Shown: piece after piece, positions 40,652-50,807 of the stretch | Layout of the letters: every line of letters begins with the position of its first letter | How positions within the stretch are numbered: the first letter of the stretch is position 1 | DNA from: Comamonadaceae bacterium UBA4962 | GTDB taxonomy: Bacteria > Pseudomonadota > Gammaproteobacteria > Burkholderiales > Burkholderiaceae_C | NCBI GenBank assembly: GCA_002397315.1 | Contig: DHAE01000007.1 | Span: 272,875-336,874, forward strand | Direction: 5' to 3' | Length of the DNA stretch: 64,000 bases | The notes under the pieces: generated by a model | What the model saw: only the letters and a program-made list of their open reading frames with translations | Database searches by the model: none | What the model was told of the DNA's origin: nothing | Program-made: the position numbers and the translations under genes

Positions 40652-41932
40652 ATGGTCGTGACCCTCATCTTCCTCGGCGTGCTGATCGGCGGCATGGCCA
40701 TCGGCATGCCGATCGCCCAGGCGCTGATCCTGACCGGCGTTGCCCTCATGTGGCACCTGGACTTCTTCGATTCGCAACTGCTGGCGCAGAACCTGCAGGC
40801 GGGCTTCGACAACTTCCCGCTGCTGGCGGTGCCGTTCTTCATCCTGGCCGGCGAGCTGATGAACGCCGGCGGGCTCTCGCGCCGCATCATCGACCTGGCG
40901 CGCGCCTTCGTGGGCCACATCCGCGGCGGCCTGGGCTTCGTGGCCATCGGCGCGGCGGTGCTGCTCGCCTCGATGAGCGGCTCGGCCATCGCCGACACGG
41001 CGGCGCTCGCCACCATCCTGCTGCCCATGATGCGCCAGCAGAACTACCCTGCCAGCTACAGCGCCGGGCTGCTGGCCTCGGGCGGCATCATCGCGCCGAT
41101 CATCCCGCCGTCGATGCCGTTCGTGATCTACGGCGTGACCACCAACACCTCGATCAGCAAGCTCTTCCTGGCGGGTGTGTTCCCCGGGCTGATGATGGGC
41201 ATCTTCCTCATCCTCGCCTGGTGGTGGATCGCCCGCAAGCACCAGCTCGCGTCGATGGAGCGCGTGGCCTGGGGCGCGCGGATGCGCGCGTTGCTGCACA
41301 GCTTCTGGGCCATGATGATGCCGGTCATCATCCTCGGCGGGCTCAAGGGCGGCATCTTCACGCCGACCGAGGCCGCCGTGGTGGCCGCCGTGTACGCGCT
41401 CATCGTCTCGATGTTCGTCTACCGCGAAATGTCGTGGGCCCGGCTCTACGAGGTGTTCCTCGCCGCGGGCAAGACGACCGCGGTGGTGATGTTCCTCTGC
41501 GGGGCGGCCACCGTCACCGCCTACATGATCACCCTGGCCGACCTGCCCAACCTGCTGGCCGACAGCTTCGCGGGCGTGATGGGCAACCCCATGCTGTTCA
41601 TGGCGCTGATGATGGTGTTCCTGCTGGTGGTGGGCACCGCCATGGACCTCACCCCCACCATCCTGATCTTCGGCCCCGTGTGCGTGCCGCTCGCCATCAA
41701 GGCCGGCATCGATCCGGTGTACTTCGGCTTCATGTTCATCTACGTGGGCTGCGTGGGCCTCATCACGCCGCCCGTGGGCACGGTGCAGAACGTGGTGGCC
41801 GGCGTCGGCCGGCTGCGCATGGAGACCGTGATCCGCGGCACGACGCCGTTCCTGCTGGTGTACGTGCTGCTGCTGATCCTGTTCGTGGTCTTCCCGCAGT
41901 TGATCACCGCGCCGCTGGGCTGGATGCATTGA
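40652..41932 (+). CDS. TRAP transporter large permease subunit (DctM)
   Basis: A 426-residue DctM protein with about twelve TMs, the Na+-coupled channel of the system. Motifs: FPLLAVPFFILAGELMNAGG, SMSGSAIADTAALATILLPM, ASGGIIAPIIPPSMPFVIYG and the late GTAMDLTPTILIFGPV. The length is normal for the family. It lies ten bases after the DctQ stop behind AAGGAG. No frameshift is seen. Confidence 0.95.
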   Translation: MVVTLIFLGVLIGGMAIGMPIAQALILTGVALMWHLDFFDSQLLAQNLQAGFDNFPLLAVPFFILAGELMNAGGLSRRIIDLARAFVGHIRGGLGFVAIGAAVLLASMSGSAIADTAALATILLPMMRQQNYPASYSAGLLASGGIIAPIIPPSMPFVIYGVTTNTSISKLFLAGVFPGLMMGIFLILAWWWIARKHQLASMERVAWGARMRALLHSFWAMMMPVIILGGLKGGIFTPTEAAVVAAVYALIVSMFVYREMSWARLYEVFLAAGKTTAVVMFLCGAATVTAYMITLADLPNLLADSFAGVMGNPMLFMALMMVFLLVVGTAMDLTPTILIFGPVCVPLAIKAGIDPVYFGFMFIYVGCVGLITPPVGTVQNVVAGVGRLRMETVIRGTTPFLLVYVLLLILFVVFPQLITAPLGWMH

Positions 41933-42012
41933 GCCGGCCCGAGTCCTCCAATCGCCACCCGCATTTCCCTGTTTTTCGCTGCTTACCCGCTTTTTTCCAG
42001 GAGACAAACACC

Positions 42013-43029
42013 ATGCGCATCCGTTTCGCCCTCGCCACCCTCGTGGCCGCCATCGCCGCCAGCGGCGCGTCCGTCGCCCAGGCCCAGGACTTCAAGCCGC
42101 GCATCGTGCGCTTCGGCTACGGCCTGGTGGACAACTCGAACCAGGGCCGCGCCGTGCGCTTCTTCGCGCAGGAGGTCGAGAAGGCCACCGGCGGCAAGAT
42201 GAAGGTGCGCGCCATCGGCAACGCCTCGCTCGGCTCCGACACGCAGATGCAGCAGGCGCTCATCGGCGGCGCGCAGGAGATGATGGTCGGCTCCACCGCC
42301 ACCCTGGTCGGCATCGTGCCCGAGATGGCGGTGTGGGACACGCCCTTCCTCTTCGCCAACGTGAAGGAAGCCGACACGGTCCTCGACGGCCCCGTGGGCG
42401 AGAAGGTGAAGGCCAAGCTGGAGCCCAAGGGCATGGTCGGCCTGGTGTACTGGGAGAACGGCTTCCGCAACCTCACCAACAGCAAGCGTCCCGTCACCAA
42501 GCTGGAAGACATGGGCGACATCAAGCTGCGCGTGATGCAGAACAACGTGTTCCTCGACAGCTTCAAGGCGCTGGGCGCCAATGCCGTGCCGCTGCCGTTC
42601 TCGGAGCTGTTCACCGCGCTGGAGACGCGTGCGGTCGATGGCCAGGAGAACCCCTTCAACACGGTGGTGTCGAGCAAGTTCTACGAAGTGCAGAAGTACC
42701 TCACCGTCACCAACCACGTCTACAGCCCGTGGATCGTCACGGTGAGCAAGAAGTGGTGGGACACGCTCAGCCCGGCCGAGAAGAAGGTGCTGCAGGACGC
42801 CGCCGTGAAGAGCCGCGACTTCGAGCGCAAGGACACGCGCGAGGAAGCCGCCAAGGCCCTGGCCGACCTGAAGACCAAGGGCATGCAGGTCAACGAACTG
42901 CCTGCGGCCGAAGCCAACCGCATGCGCGAGAAGCTCACCTCGGTGAACGCCGGCATCGCCAAATCCGTGGGCCAGGAGACCTGGGACGCGGTGCAGGCCG
43001 CCGTCAAGCAGGCCCGCGGCGGCCAGTAA
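42013..43029 (+). CDS. TRAP transporter substrate-binding protein (DctP)
   Basis: A 338-residue periplasmic binding protein with a signal peptide ending ASVAQAQD. The DctP fold is shown by VRFGYGLVDNSNQGRAVRFF, YWENGFRNLTNSKRPV and LRVMQNNVFLDSFKALGANA. VDGQENPFNTVVSSKFYEV contains the conserved Asn/Pro that caps the binding pocket; LRVMQN holds the carboxylate-binding Arg. Likely ligand: gluconate or another aldonate, from operon context. RBS CAGGAG precedes the ATG. Confidence 0.93.
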   Translation: MRIRFALATLVAAIAASGASVAQAQDFKPRIVRFGYGLVDNSNQGRAVRFFAQEVEKATGGKMKVRAIGNASLGSDTQMQQALIGGAQEMMVGSTATLVGIVPEMAVWDTPFLFANVKEADTVLDGPVGEKVKAKLEPKGMVGLVYWENGFRNLTNSKRPVTKLEDMGDIKLRVMQNNVFLDSFKALGANAVPLPFSELFTALETRAVDGQENPFNTVVSSKFYEVQKYLTVTNHVYSPWIVTVSKKWWDTLSPAEKKVLQDAAVKSRDFERKDTREEAAKALADLKTKGMQVNELPAAEANRMREKLTSVNAGIAKSVGQETWDAVQAAVKQARGGQ

Positions 43030-43043
43030 GCCGCGGCAGGACA

Positions 43044-43078
43044 GGTGCGGGCGCTGGCAGGCAGGGAGCGCACGCACC
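43044..43078 (+). terminator. stem-loop after the TRAP genes
   Basis: GGTGCGGGCGCT (43044-43055) pairs with AGCGCACGCACC (43067-43078) at 11 of 12 positions around an 11-base loop, just after the DctP stop. No T-run follows, so it may attenuate rather than end transcription, or stabilise the mRNA 3' end. Edd begins 223 bases later and probably has its own promoter. Confidence 0.45.
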
Positions 43079-43301
43079 GGCCTCAGGGCCATGCCCCTGC
43101 GGCCGAACCCGGCCATACGCAGCGGCGCCCCTCGCCTCGGCCTACACTTGCAGGTCATACGGAAGGCGTACGATTCCCCCTGACAGGCGCCGCGCGATCG
43201 GCCGGCACCGCGGCCGGACCGGGCGGTCCACCCCGGGCTCCCGCGCGCCTTGTCCGCTCCTCCCCACGTCGATCCTGCAAGGCACCGCCCCACACACCGC
43301 C

Positions 43302-45145
<1,844 letters not shown>

Positions 45146-45155
<10 letters not shown>

Positions 45156-45799
45156 ACGAACAAGGTACTTTGGCCGCGCAGGACGTGATGCGCGACGCGC
45201 CGGTGATTCCGGTGATCGTGCTGAACGACGTGGCGCATGCCGTGCCCATGGCACGCGCGCTGGTGGCCGGCGGCATCCGCATGCTGGAAGTGACGCTGCG
45301 CACCCCCCAGGCCCTGGCCTGCATGGAGGCCATCGCCCGGGACGTGCCCGAGGCCGTGGTCGGCGCCGGCACCGTGCGCAGCGCGGCCGACGCCCAGGCC
45401 GCCGCCCGCGCGGGCGCACGCTTCGCCGTGAGCCCGGGCTTCACGCCCGCCGTGGGCCGCGCCTGCCGCGACCTGGACCTGCCGCTGCTGCCCGGCGTGG
45501 CCACCGGCAGCGAGATCATGATGGCGCAGGAAGAAGGCTTCAACGCCCTCAAGTTCTTCCCCGCCGTGCAGGCCGGCGGCCTCGCCATGCTCAAGGCCTG
45601 GCAGGGGCCCTTCGGCGACGTGGTGTTCTGCCCCACGGGCGGCATCCAGCCCGGCAACGCGGCGGATTTCCTGGCGCTCGGCAACGTCGCCTGCGTGGGC
45701 GGCTCCTGGCTGGTGCCCGGCGATGCGCTGGCATCTGGCGACTGGGCCCGCATCACCGAACTCGCCAGCGCCGCCGCGGCGTTGCGTCCGGCACGCTGA
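45146..45799 (+). CDS. eda: KHG/KDPG aldolase
   Basis: A 217-residue class I aldolase splitting KDPG into pyruvate and glyceraldehyde 3-phosphate. Catalytic Glu in LEVTLRTPQALACM and Schiff-base Lys in FNALKFFPAVQAGG; VGAGTVRSAADAQAA and CPTGGIQPGNAADFL are the other family signatures. It overlaps edd, so the two enzymes are translationally coupled and complete the pathway from gluconate to pyruvate. Confidence 0.96.
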
Positions 45800-45850
45800 C
45801 GGCTGCAAAAAGAAGTGCCGCCAGCCCGCGGGGTTGGCGATACTGTGGCC

Positions 45851-46063
45851 ATGAAAACCATCGACGAGATGCTGAACCTGGAGCTGCTCACCCCCGAGCA
45901 GCACCACGAGATCGACGCCTGGATCGCCCGGGCCGACTCCCCCGACGACATTCTGCGCATGCCGGCGCCACTGTGGCAGGCGGTCGAGCGCGCCAGCGAA
46001 GCGATGGGCGTCAATGCCGACCTGCTGCGCCCGCCGGCCCTGGACGCGGGCACACCGTCGTGA
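45851..46063 (+). CDS. small uncharacterised protein (70 aa)
   Basis: A 70-residue acidic helical protein beginning MKTIDEMLNLELLTPEQHHE and containing LRMPAPLWQAVERASEAMGV. There is no TM, signal or Cys. Composition and codon use look genuine, and similar short proteins seem common in Comamonadaceae, but I can assign no function. It stands 51 bases after eda and 50 before an acetyltransferase gene. Confidence 0.65.
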   Translation: MKTIDEMLNLELLTPEQHHEIDAWIARADSPDDILRMPAPLWQAVERASEAMGVNADLLRPPALDAGTPS

Positions 46064-46113
46064 CCCCCGTGCTGTCTCCTCCGCCTTCGCTTCCGCTTCC
46101 CCATTCCGCATCC

Positions 46114-46641
46114 ATGACCGTTTCCCCGCAGCCCCTCGCCATCCGCCCCGCCACCCCCGAAGACATCGACACCATCCTGCACTTCATCCGCGAACTGGCC
46201 ATCTACGAAAAGGCCGAGCATGAGATGCAGGCCACGCGCGCGCACATGGAGCGCACCATGTTCTGCGAGAGTCCGGCCGTTTTCGGGCTGATCTGCCTGG
46301 ACGGCGACACGCCCGTGGGCTTCGCCGTGTACTTCTTCAACTACTCCACCTGGCAGGGCCGCCACGGCCTTTACCTGGAGGACCTGTACGTGTCCCCCGA
46401 ATGCCGCGGCCGCGGCGCGGGCAAGGCGCTGCTGCAGCACCTGGCCGCCATCGCGGTCGAGAAGGACTGCGGCCGCTTCGAATGGAGCGTGCTGGACTGG
46501 AACGCGCCCTCCATCGCGTTCTACGACAGCCTGGGCGCCCGGCCGCAGTCGGAGTGGATCCGCTACCGGCTCACGGGCCCGGCGCTGGAGGAGCTTGCCG
46601 CGCAGGCGCGGATGCCGCAGGAAGCCGGCACACCGGTCTGA
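46114..46641 (+). CDS. GNAT-family N-acetyltransferase
   Basis: A 175-residue acetyltransferase. The acetyl-CoA loop is VSPECRGRGAGKALLQHLAA. The strands before it (FAVYFFNYSTWQGRHGLYLE) and after it (RFEWSVLDWNAPSIAFYDSL) match the diamine/spermidine acetyltransferase-like (SSAT) subgroup, as does the early motif IHFIRELAIYEKAEHE-like segment near residues 22-38. The substrate is probably an amine but unproven. Convergent with gloA. Confidence 0.88.
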   Translation: MTVSPQPLAIRPATPEDIDTILHFIRELAIYEKAEHEMQATRAHMERTMFCESPAVFGLICLDGDTPVGFAVYFFNYSTWQGRHGLYLEDLYVSPECRGRGAGKALLQHLAAIAVEKDCGRFEWSVLDWNAPSIAFYDSLGARPQSEWIRYRLTGPALEELAAQARMPQEAGTPV

Positions 46642-46672
46642 GCGCGGGACGGCAGACGCGGGAAAACATGCC

Positions 46673-46695
46673 CGGGCCGGAAAACCGCCGGCCCG
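46673..46695. terminator. bidirectional stem-loop between convergent genes
   Basis: CGGGCCGG (46673-46680) and CCGGCCCG (46688-46695) form a perfect 8-base stem with loop AAAACCG. It is placed between the stops of the acetyltransferase and gloA. There is no T-run on either side. Confidence 0.45.
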
Positions 46696-46710
46696 TGTCG
46701 AGCGAAAGTT

Positions 46711-47127
46711 TCAGCGCAGGCCTGTGCCCGCGCCCACGTCGCTCTTGCGTTCGATCAGCTCGATCTTGTACCCATCCGGGTCCGTCACGAACGCGATCAC
46801 CGTCGTGCCGCCCTTGACCGGGCCGGCCTCGCGCGTCACGTTGCCGCCCGCGGCCTTGATCTTCTCGCAGGCCGCGTAGGCGTCCGGCACGCCCAGGGCG
46901 ATGTGGCCGTAGGCCGTGCCCATGTCGTAGCTCTCGGTGCCCCAGTTGTAGGTGAGTTCGATCTCGGCCTGGCCCGGGTTGCCGCCGTCGAAACCCAGGA
47001 ACGCCAGCGAGTACTTGTACTCGGGGTTCTCGGACGTGCGCAGCAGTTGCATGCCGAGCACCTGGGTGTAGAAATCAATCGAGCGCTGGAGATTGCCAAC
47101 GCGCAGCATCGTGTGGAGGAATCGCAT
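46711..47127 (-). CDS. gloA: lactoylglutathione lyase (glyoxalase I)
   Basis: A 138-residue metalloenzyme detoxifying methylglyoxal with glutathione. Metal ligands are visible in order: His5 in MRFLHTMLRV, Glu in QAEIELTYNWG, His in GHIALGVPDAYAAC and Glu in GYKIELIER. NPEYKYSLAFLGF and VIAFVTDPDGYKIELIE are family signatures. The short form without the long-type insertion indicates the Ni2+-type bacterial enzyme. A NikR system lies 10 kb away. Confidence 0.95.
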   Translation of the reverse strand: MRFLHTMLRVGNLQRSIDFYTQVLGMQLLRTSENPEYKYSLAFLGFDGGNPGQAEIELTYNWGTESYDMGTAYGHIALGVPDAYAACEKIKAAGGNVTREAGPVKGGTTVIAFVTDPDGYKIELIERKSDVGAGTGLR

Positions 47128-47162
47128 GCGCCGATTGTGCCGCGAGATCGAAAACCCGGCGC

Positions 47163-47987
47163 TCAGCCGCCCACGGGCATGGTGTAGTTGAGCGTCATGC
47201 GCCCACCATCCACCACCACGATCTCGCCCGTCACATAGCTGGCGGCATCGCTCGCCAGCCAGGCCACCACGTCGGCGATTTCTGCAGGCTCCCCCAGCCG
47301 GCCCATGGGCGTGCGGCTCATGATGCGGGCGCGGGCATCGTCGCTGGTGAGTACGGCCTGCGCGGCCAGCTCCGTGGCGATGGTGCCCGGCGCGACCGCG
47401 TTCACGCGCACGCCGCGGTCGGCCAGCGCCAGCGCCATCACGCGCGTGAGCTGGTTGATGCCGCCTTTGCTCACGTTGTAGCTGGCGATCGTGGGAATGG
47501 CCAGCACGCCGTTCACCGAGCTCATGTTCACGATGGCCCCGCGGCCCGCCGCCACCATCGCGCGGGCCACGGCCTGGCCCGCCAGGAAAGAGCCCTTGAG
47601 GTTCACGCGCAGCACCGCGTCGAAGTCTTCCTCGCTCACTTCCAGGAAATCCGCCGCCCGGAAGATGCCGGCGTTGTTCACCAGCACGTCGATGCGACCG
47701 TGGGCCTCCAGCACGCGGGCGACCAGCGCATCCACCTGGGTCTTGTCGCCGACGTCGCAGCGCACGTACAGCGCCTGCGGAAGCTCCGCCGCCAGCGCGT
47801 TGCCGCGCACGTTGTCCACGTCGGCGATCACCACCCGCGCGCCTTCGCGGGCGAAGCGGCGGGCGCAGGCCTCGCCGATGCCCTGGGCGCCGCCGGTGAC
47901 GATGCAGACGCGGCCGGCATGGCCGAAGTGGACCGCATTGGAGACGGCGGTTGCGGGCGCGGGGGAAGAGGAGGAGGGCATGGACAT
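47163..47987 (-). CDS. short-chain dehydrogenase/reductase
   Basis: A 274-residue classical SDR. Cofactor loop VTGGAQGIGEACARRF, NNAG motif in VLVNNAGIF, and catalytic Ser/Tyr/Lys in VNMSSVNG and ASYNVSKGG. The acid after the second strand (VVIADVDN) suggests NAD(H). The C-terminal GEIVVVDGGRM is typical of 3-oxoacyl-ACP-reductase-like members. The substrate is unknown. ATG 47987 or 47981 may be used; the Ser/Pro-rich start is not conserved. Confidence 0.88.
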   Translation of the reverse strand: MSMPSSSSPAPATAVSNAVHFGHAGRVCIVTGGAQGIGEACARRFAREGARVVIADVDNVRGNALAAELPQALYVRCDVGDKTQVDALVARVLEAHGRIDVLVNNAGIFRAADFLEVSEEDFDAVLRVNLKGSFLAGQAVARAMVAAGRGAIVNMSSVNGVLAIPTIASYNVSKGGINQLTRVMALALADRGVRVNAVAPGTIATELAAQAVLTSDDARARIMSRTPMGRLGEPAEIADVVAWLASDAASYVTGEIVVVDGGRMTLNYTMPVGG

Positions 47988-48064
47988 GGCGCGATGGTAG
48001 CGGCGTCGGTTGCCCCGGGAACCATTCGGCGCGTGTCGGGTGCGGCGGACTCCCGGCGCCGGGG

Positions 48065-49474
48065 TCAGCCCGGAAACCCGTAGGGCGCAAAACGGCTGTG
48101 GTTCTCGTCCACCTCCAGCGCGCGGCCCACGTAGGGAAACGCACGCTGGGGGCAGCCGTCGCGCTCGCACACCTTGCAACCCATGCCGATCGGCGTGGCC
48201 GCAGCGGGGTCCTGCAGATCGAGGCCCTTGGCGTATGCGAGGCGCGGCGCATGCCGTACGTCGCAGCCGAGTCCGATGGAGAACGTCTGGCGCGGCGAGC
48301 TGTAACCGTGCTGTCCGCGCGAGACGGCGCGTGCGATCCAGAGGTAGCGCCGTCCGTCCGGCATGGCCGAGAGCTGGGCCAGGATGCGATCAGGCTGGCC
48401 GAAGGCCTCGTACACGTTCCACAGCGGGCACGTGCCGCCCGCGCGGCTGAAATGGAAGTGCGTGGCCGACTGCCGCTTGGAGATGTTGCCCGCCCGGTCC
48501 ACCCGGATGAAGAAGAACGGCACGCCGGGCGCGCCCGGCCGCTGGAGCGTGCTGAGGCGATGGCAGACGGTCTCGAAGCCGACCCGGAAGCGCTGCTGCA
48601 GCAACTCGATGTCGTAGCGCAGCGCCTCCGCGGCCTCCAGGAACGGGCCGTAAGGCAGGAGCAGGGCGCCAGCGAAGTAGTTGGCCAGGCCGATGCGGGC
48701 CAGCTTGCGCGATGCGGCGTCCTCCGCGAAGGGCGGCAGGTCGATCAGCCGGTCGATGGTGCCGGCATGCTCCAGCAGCGCCAGCTGGGTGCCCAGCTGG
48801 AACGCCTGCTGCGCGTCGTCCAGGCCGGGAGAGAGCTGCAGGATCTGCCGCTGGGGAGAAAAGCTGCGCTTGCTGTGCCGGGCGTCGTCCGCCCACTCGA
48901 CGCGCACGCCCTGTTGCCCGAGTCGCCGGATCAGCCAGTCCGCCAGGCGCCCGCCCCCTGCGTGGGCTTCACCCGCCAGGGTTTCGGCCGCCCGGTCCAG
49001 CGCATCGAAGTGGTTGCCATGGGAGAAGAAGAAGTCGCGCACCACCTCGAAGGGCATGGCGACGGGCACGGCGGCGTCCGGGCGGCCGTCCCCCAGGCGC
49101 AGCGACAGCATCTCGTTGCGTTCGATGGCCTCGAGGTGGCGCCGATGCAGGGCCAGCACGGCGCGGCCGAGCGCCGGCATCTGCGACGCGACTTCCTGCA
49201 GTTCGGGCAGTGCGATGGGCTCCGCCGCATCCGCCAGCGCCTGCCGCAGCCCGGTGACGAGCCGGGCCTCTTCGTCTTCGGAGAACTCCTGGATGTCGAC
49301 TCCGAGCGTGCGGTGGATCTTCAGCAGCACCGAAACCGTCAGCGGCCGCTGGTTCTGCTCGAGCTGGTTCAAATAGCTCGGGGACAGGCCGAGCGCGTGC
49401 GCCAGCGCGATCTGCGACAGCCCGCGCTCTGCACGCAGCGTGCGCAGTTTCACCCCCATGAACGTCTTTCTCAT
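48065..49474 (-). CDS. ScfR/RamB-type XRE regulator of propionate genes
   Basis: A 469-residue short-chain fatty-acid regulator. N-terminal XRE HTH at about 10-65 (LRTLRAERGLSQIALAHALG; LSPSYLNQLEQNQRPLTVSV), an IrrE-like middle region (LARIGLANYFAGALLLPYGP) and a C-terminal DUF2083 domain with RAGGTCPLWNVYEAFGQP and the Cys cluster GMGCKVCERDGC, which may bind metal or a cluster. RamB and PrpR of actinobacteria share this layout and sense acyl-CoA or acetate status. It is divergent from prpC; TTCGCAA repeats fill the gap, so it very likely controls the methylcitrate operon and itself. Confidence 0.9.
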   Translation of the reverse strand: MRKTFMGVKLRTLRAERGLSQIALAHALGLSPSYLNQLEQNQRPLTVSVLLKIHRTLGVDIQEFSEDEEARLVTGLRQALADAAEPIALPELQEVASQMPALGRAVLALHRRHLEAIERNEMLSLRLGDGRPDAAVPVAMPFEVVRDFFFSHGNHFDALDRAAETLAGEAHAGGGRLADWLIRRLGQQGVRVEWADDARHSKRSFSPQRQILQLSPGLDDAQQAFQLGTQLALLEHAGTIDRLIDLPPFAEDAASRKLARIGLANYFAGALLLPYGPFLEAAEALRYDIELLQQRFRVGFETVCHRLSTLQRPGAPGVPFFFIRVDRAGNISKRQSATHFHFSRAGGTCPLWNVYEAFGQPDRILAQLSAMPDGRRYLWIARAVSRGQHGYSSPRQTFSIGLGCDVRHAPRLAYAKGLDLQDPAAATPIGMGCKVCERDGCPQRAFPYVGRALEVDENHSRFAPYGFPG

Positions 49475-49507
49475 GGCGCACTGCCCGGGCTGCTGTCGTT
49501 CGCAGGA

Positions 49508-49588
49508 TTCGCAAGTCGCGGCGATAGGTTCGCAAATATTCGCATTTTCAGTCCTGTCGGTGGAGACGTATTCTGCGTAAATTGCGAA
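49508..49588. promoter_or_regulatory. TTCGCAA repeat array (ScfR-type operator)
   Basis: The divergent gap contains TTCGCAA at 49508-49514, TTCGCAA at 49529-49535, TTCGCA at 49539-49544 and the inverse TTGCGAA at 49582-49588. The pair at 49529-49544 is spaced ten bases apart, one helical turn. The motif recalls the AT/GC palindromes of RamB sites. It is a strong candidate for the binding region of the adjacent regulator. Confidence 0.65.
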
Positions 49589-49625
49589 TCATGGCAACCG
49601 TATCCATCCGAACCCGGAGATCCGC

Positions 49626-50795
49626 ATGAACACCACGACCGCAGAGGCCGCGACCGTCGCCGCCTTCAAGCCCAAGAAATCCGTCGCCCTGTCCGGCGTC
49701 ACGGCCGGCACTACAGCGCTGTGCACCGTTGGCAAGACCGGCAACGACCTGCACTACCGCGGCTACGACATCCTGGACATCGCCGAGGTCTGCGAGTTCG
49801 AGGAGATCGCGCACCTGCTGGTGCACGGCACGCTGCCCACGCGTGCCGAACTGAGGGCCTACAAGGCCAAGCTGCGCGCCCTGCGGGGCCTGCCCGATGC
49901 GGTGGTCGGTGCGCTGGAATCGCTGCCTGCGGCCGCCCATCCCATGGACGTGATGCGCACCGGGGTGTCCGTGCTGGGCTGCGTGCTGCCGGAGAAGGAC
50001 GACCATGCCTTGCCCGGGGCCCGCGAAATCGCGGACCGGCTCATGGCATCGCTGGGTTCGATGCTGCTCTATTGGTACCACTTCTCCCACAACGGCCGGC
50101 GCATCGAGGTGGAAACCGACGACGACTCCATCGGCGGCCACTTCCTGCATCTCCTGCATGGCGAACGGCCCCGCGACGGCTGGGTGCGGGCGATGCACAC
50201 CTCGCTCAACCTGTATGCCGAGCACGAGTTCAACGCATCTACGTTCACCTCCCGCGTGATCGCCGGGACGGGCAGCGACATGCATTCGGCCATTGCCGGC
50301 GCCATCGGCGCGCTGCGCGGACCGAAGCACGGCGGTGCCAACGAGGTGGCTTTCGAGATCCAGAAGCGCTACGACAACACCGACGAGGCGGAAGCCGACA
50401 TCCGCCGCCGCGTCGAGGCCCGGGAGGTGGTGATCGGCTTCGGCCACCCGGTCTATACGGTGAGCGACCCGCGCAACGTGGTCATCAAGGGCGTGGCTCG
50501 CCGGCTCTGCCAGGAGGCCGGATCGACGAAGATGTTCGACATCGCCGAACGGCTCGAATCGGTCATGTGGGACGTGAAGAAAATGTTCCCCAACCTGGAC
50601 TGGTTCAGCGCCGTGAGCTACCACATGATGGGCGTGCCCACCGCGATGTTCACGCCGCTGTTCGTGATCGCGCGCACCAGCGGCTGGGCCGCGCACGTGA
50701 TCGAGCAGCGCCTGGACAACAAGATCATCCGGCCCAGTGCCCACTACACCGGTCCGGAAGACCGGACGTTCGTTCCCATCGAAGCACGCGGTTGA
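49626..50795 (+). CDS. prpC: 2-methylcitrate synthase
   Basis: A 389-residue citrate-synthase-fold enzyme condensing propionyl-CoA with oxaloacetate. Active-site His in RGPKHGGANEVAFEI and VIGFGHPVYTVSDPRN; substrate segments GTTALCTVGKTGNDLHYRGY and HEFNASTFTSRVIAGTGSDM. KTGNDLHYRGYDI with the short N-terminus identifies PrpC rather than GltA. First gene of prpC-acnD-prpF-prpB-like operon, 12 bases before acnD. Confidence 0.96.
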   Translation: MNTTTAEAATVAAFKPKKSVALSGVTAGTTALCTVGKTGNDLHYRGYDILDIAEVCEFEEIAHLLVHGTLPTRAELRAYKAKLRALRGLPDAVVGALESLPAAAHPMDVMRTGVSVLGCVLPEKDDHALPGAREIADRLMASLGSMLLYWYHFSHNGRRIEVETDDDSIGGHFLHLLHGERPRDGWVRAMHTSLNLYAEHEFNASTFTSRVIAGTGSDMHSAIAGAIGALRGPKHGGANEVAFEIQKRYDNTDEAEADIRRRVEAREVVIGFGHPVYTVSDPRNVVIKGVARRLCQEAGSTKMFDIAERLESVMWDVKKMFPNLDWFSAVSYHMMGVPTAMFTPLFVIARTSGWAAHVIEQRLDNKIIRPSAHYTGPEDRTFVPIEARG

Positions 50796-50807
50796 GCAGA
50801 TGCGCCC

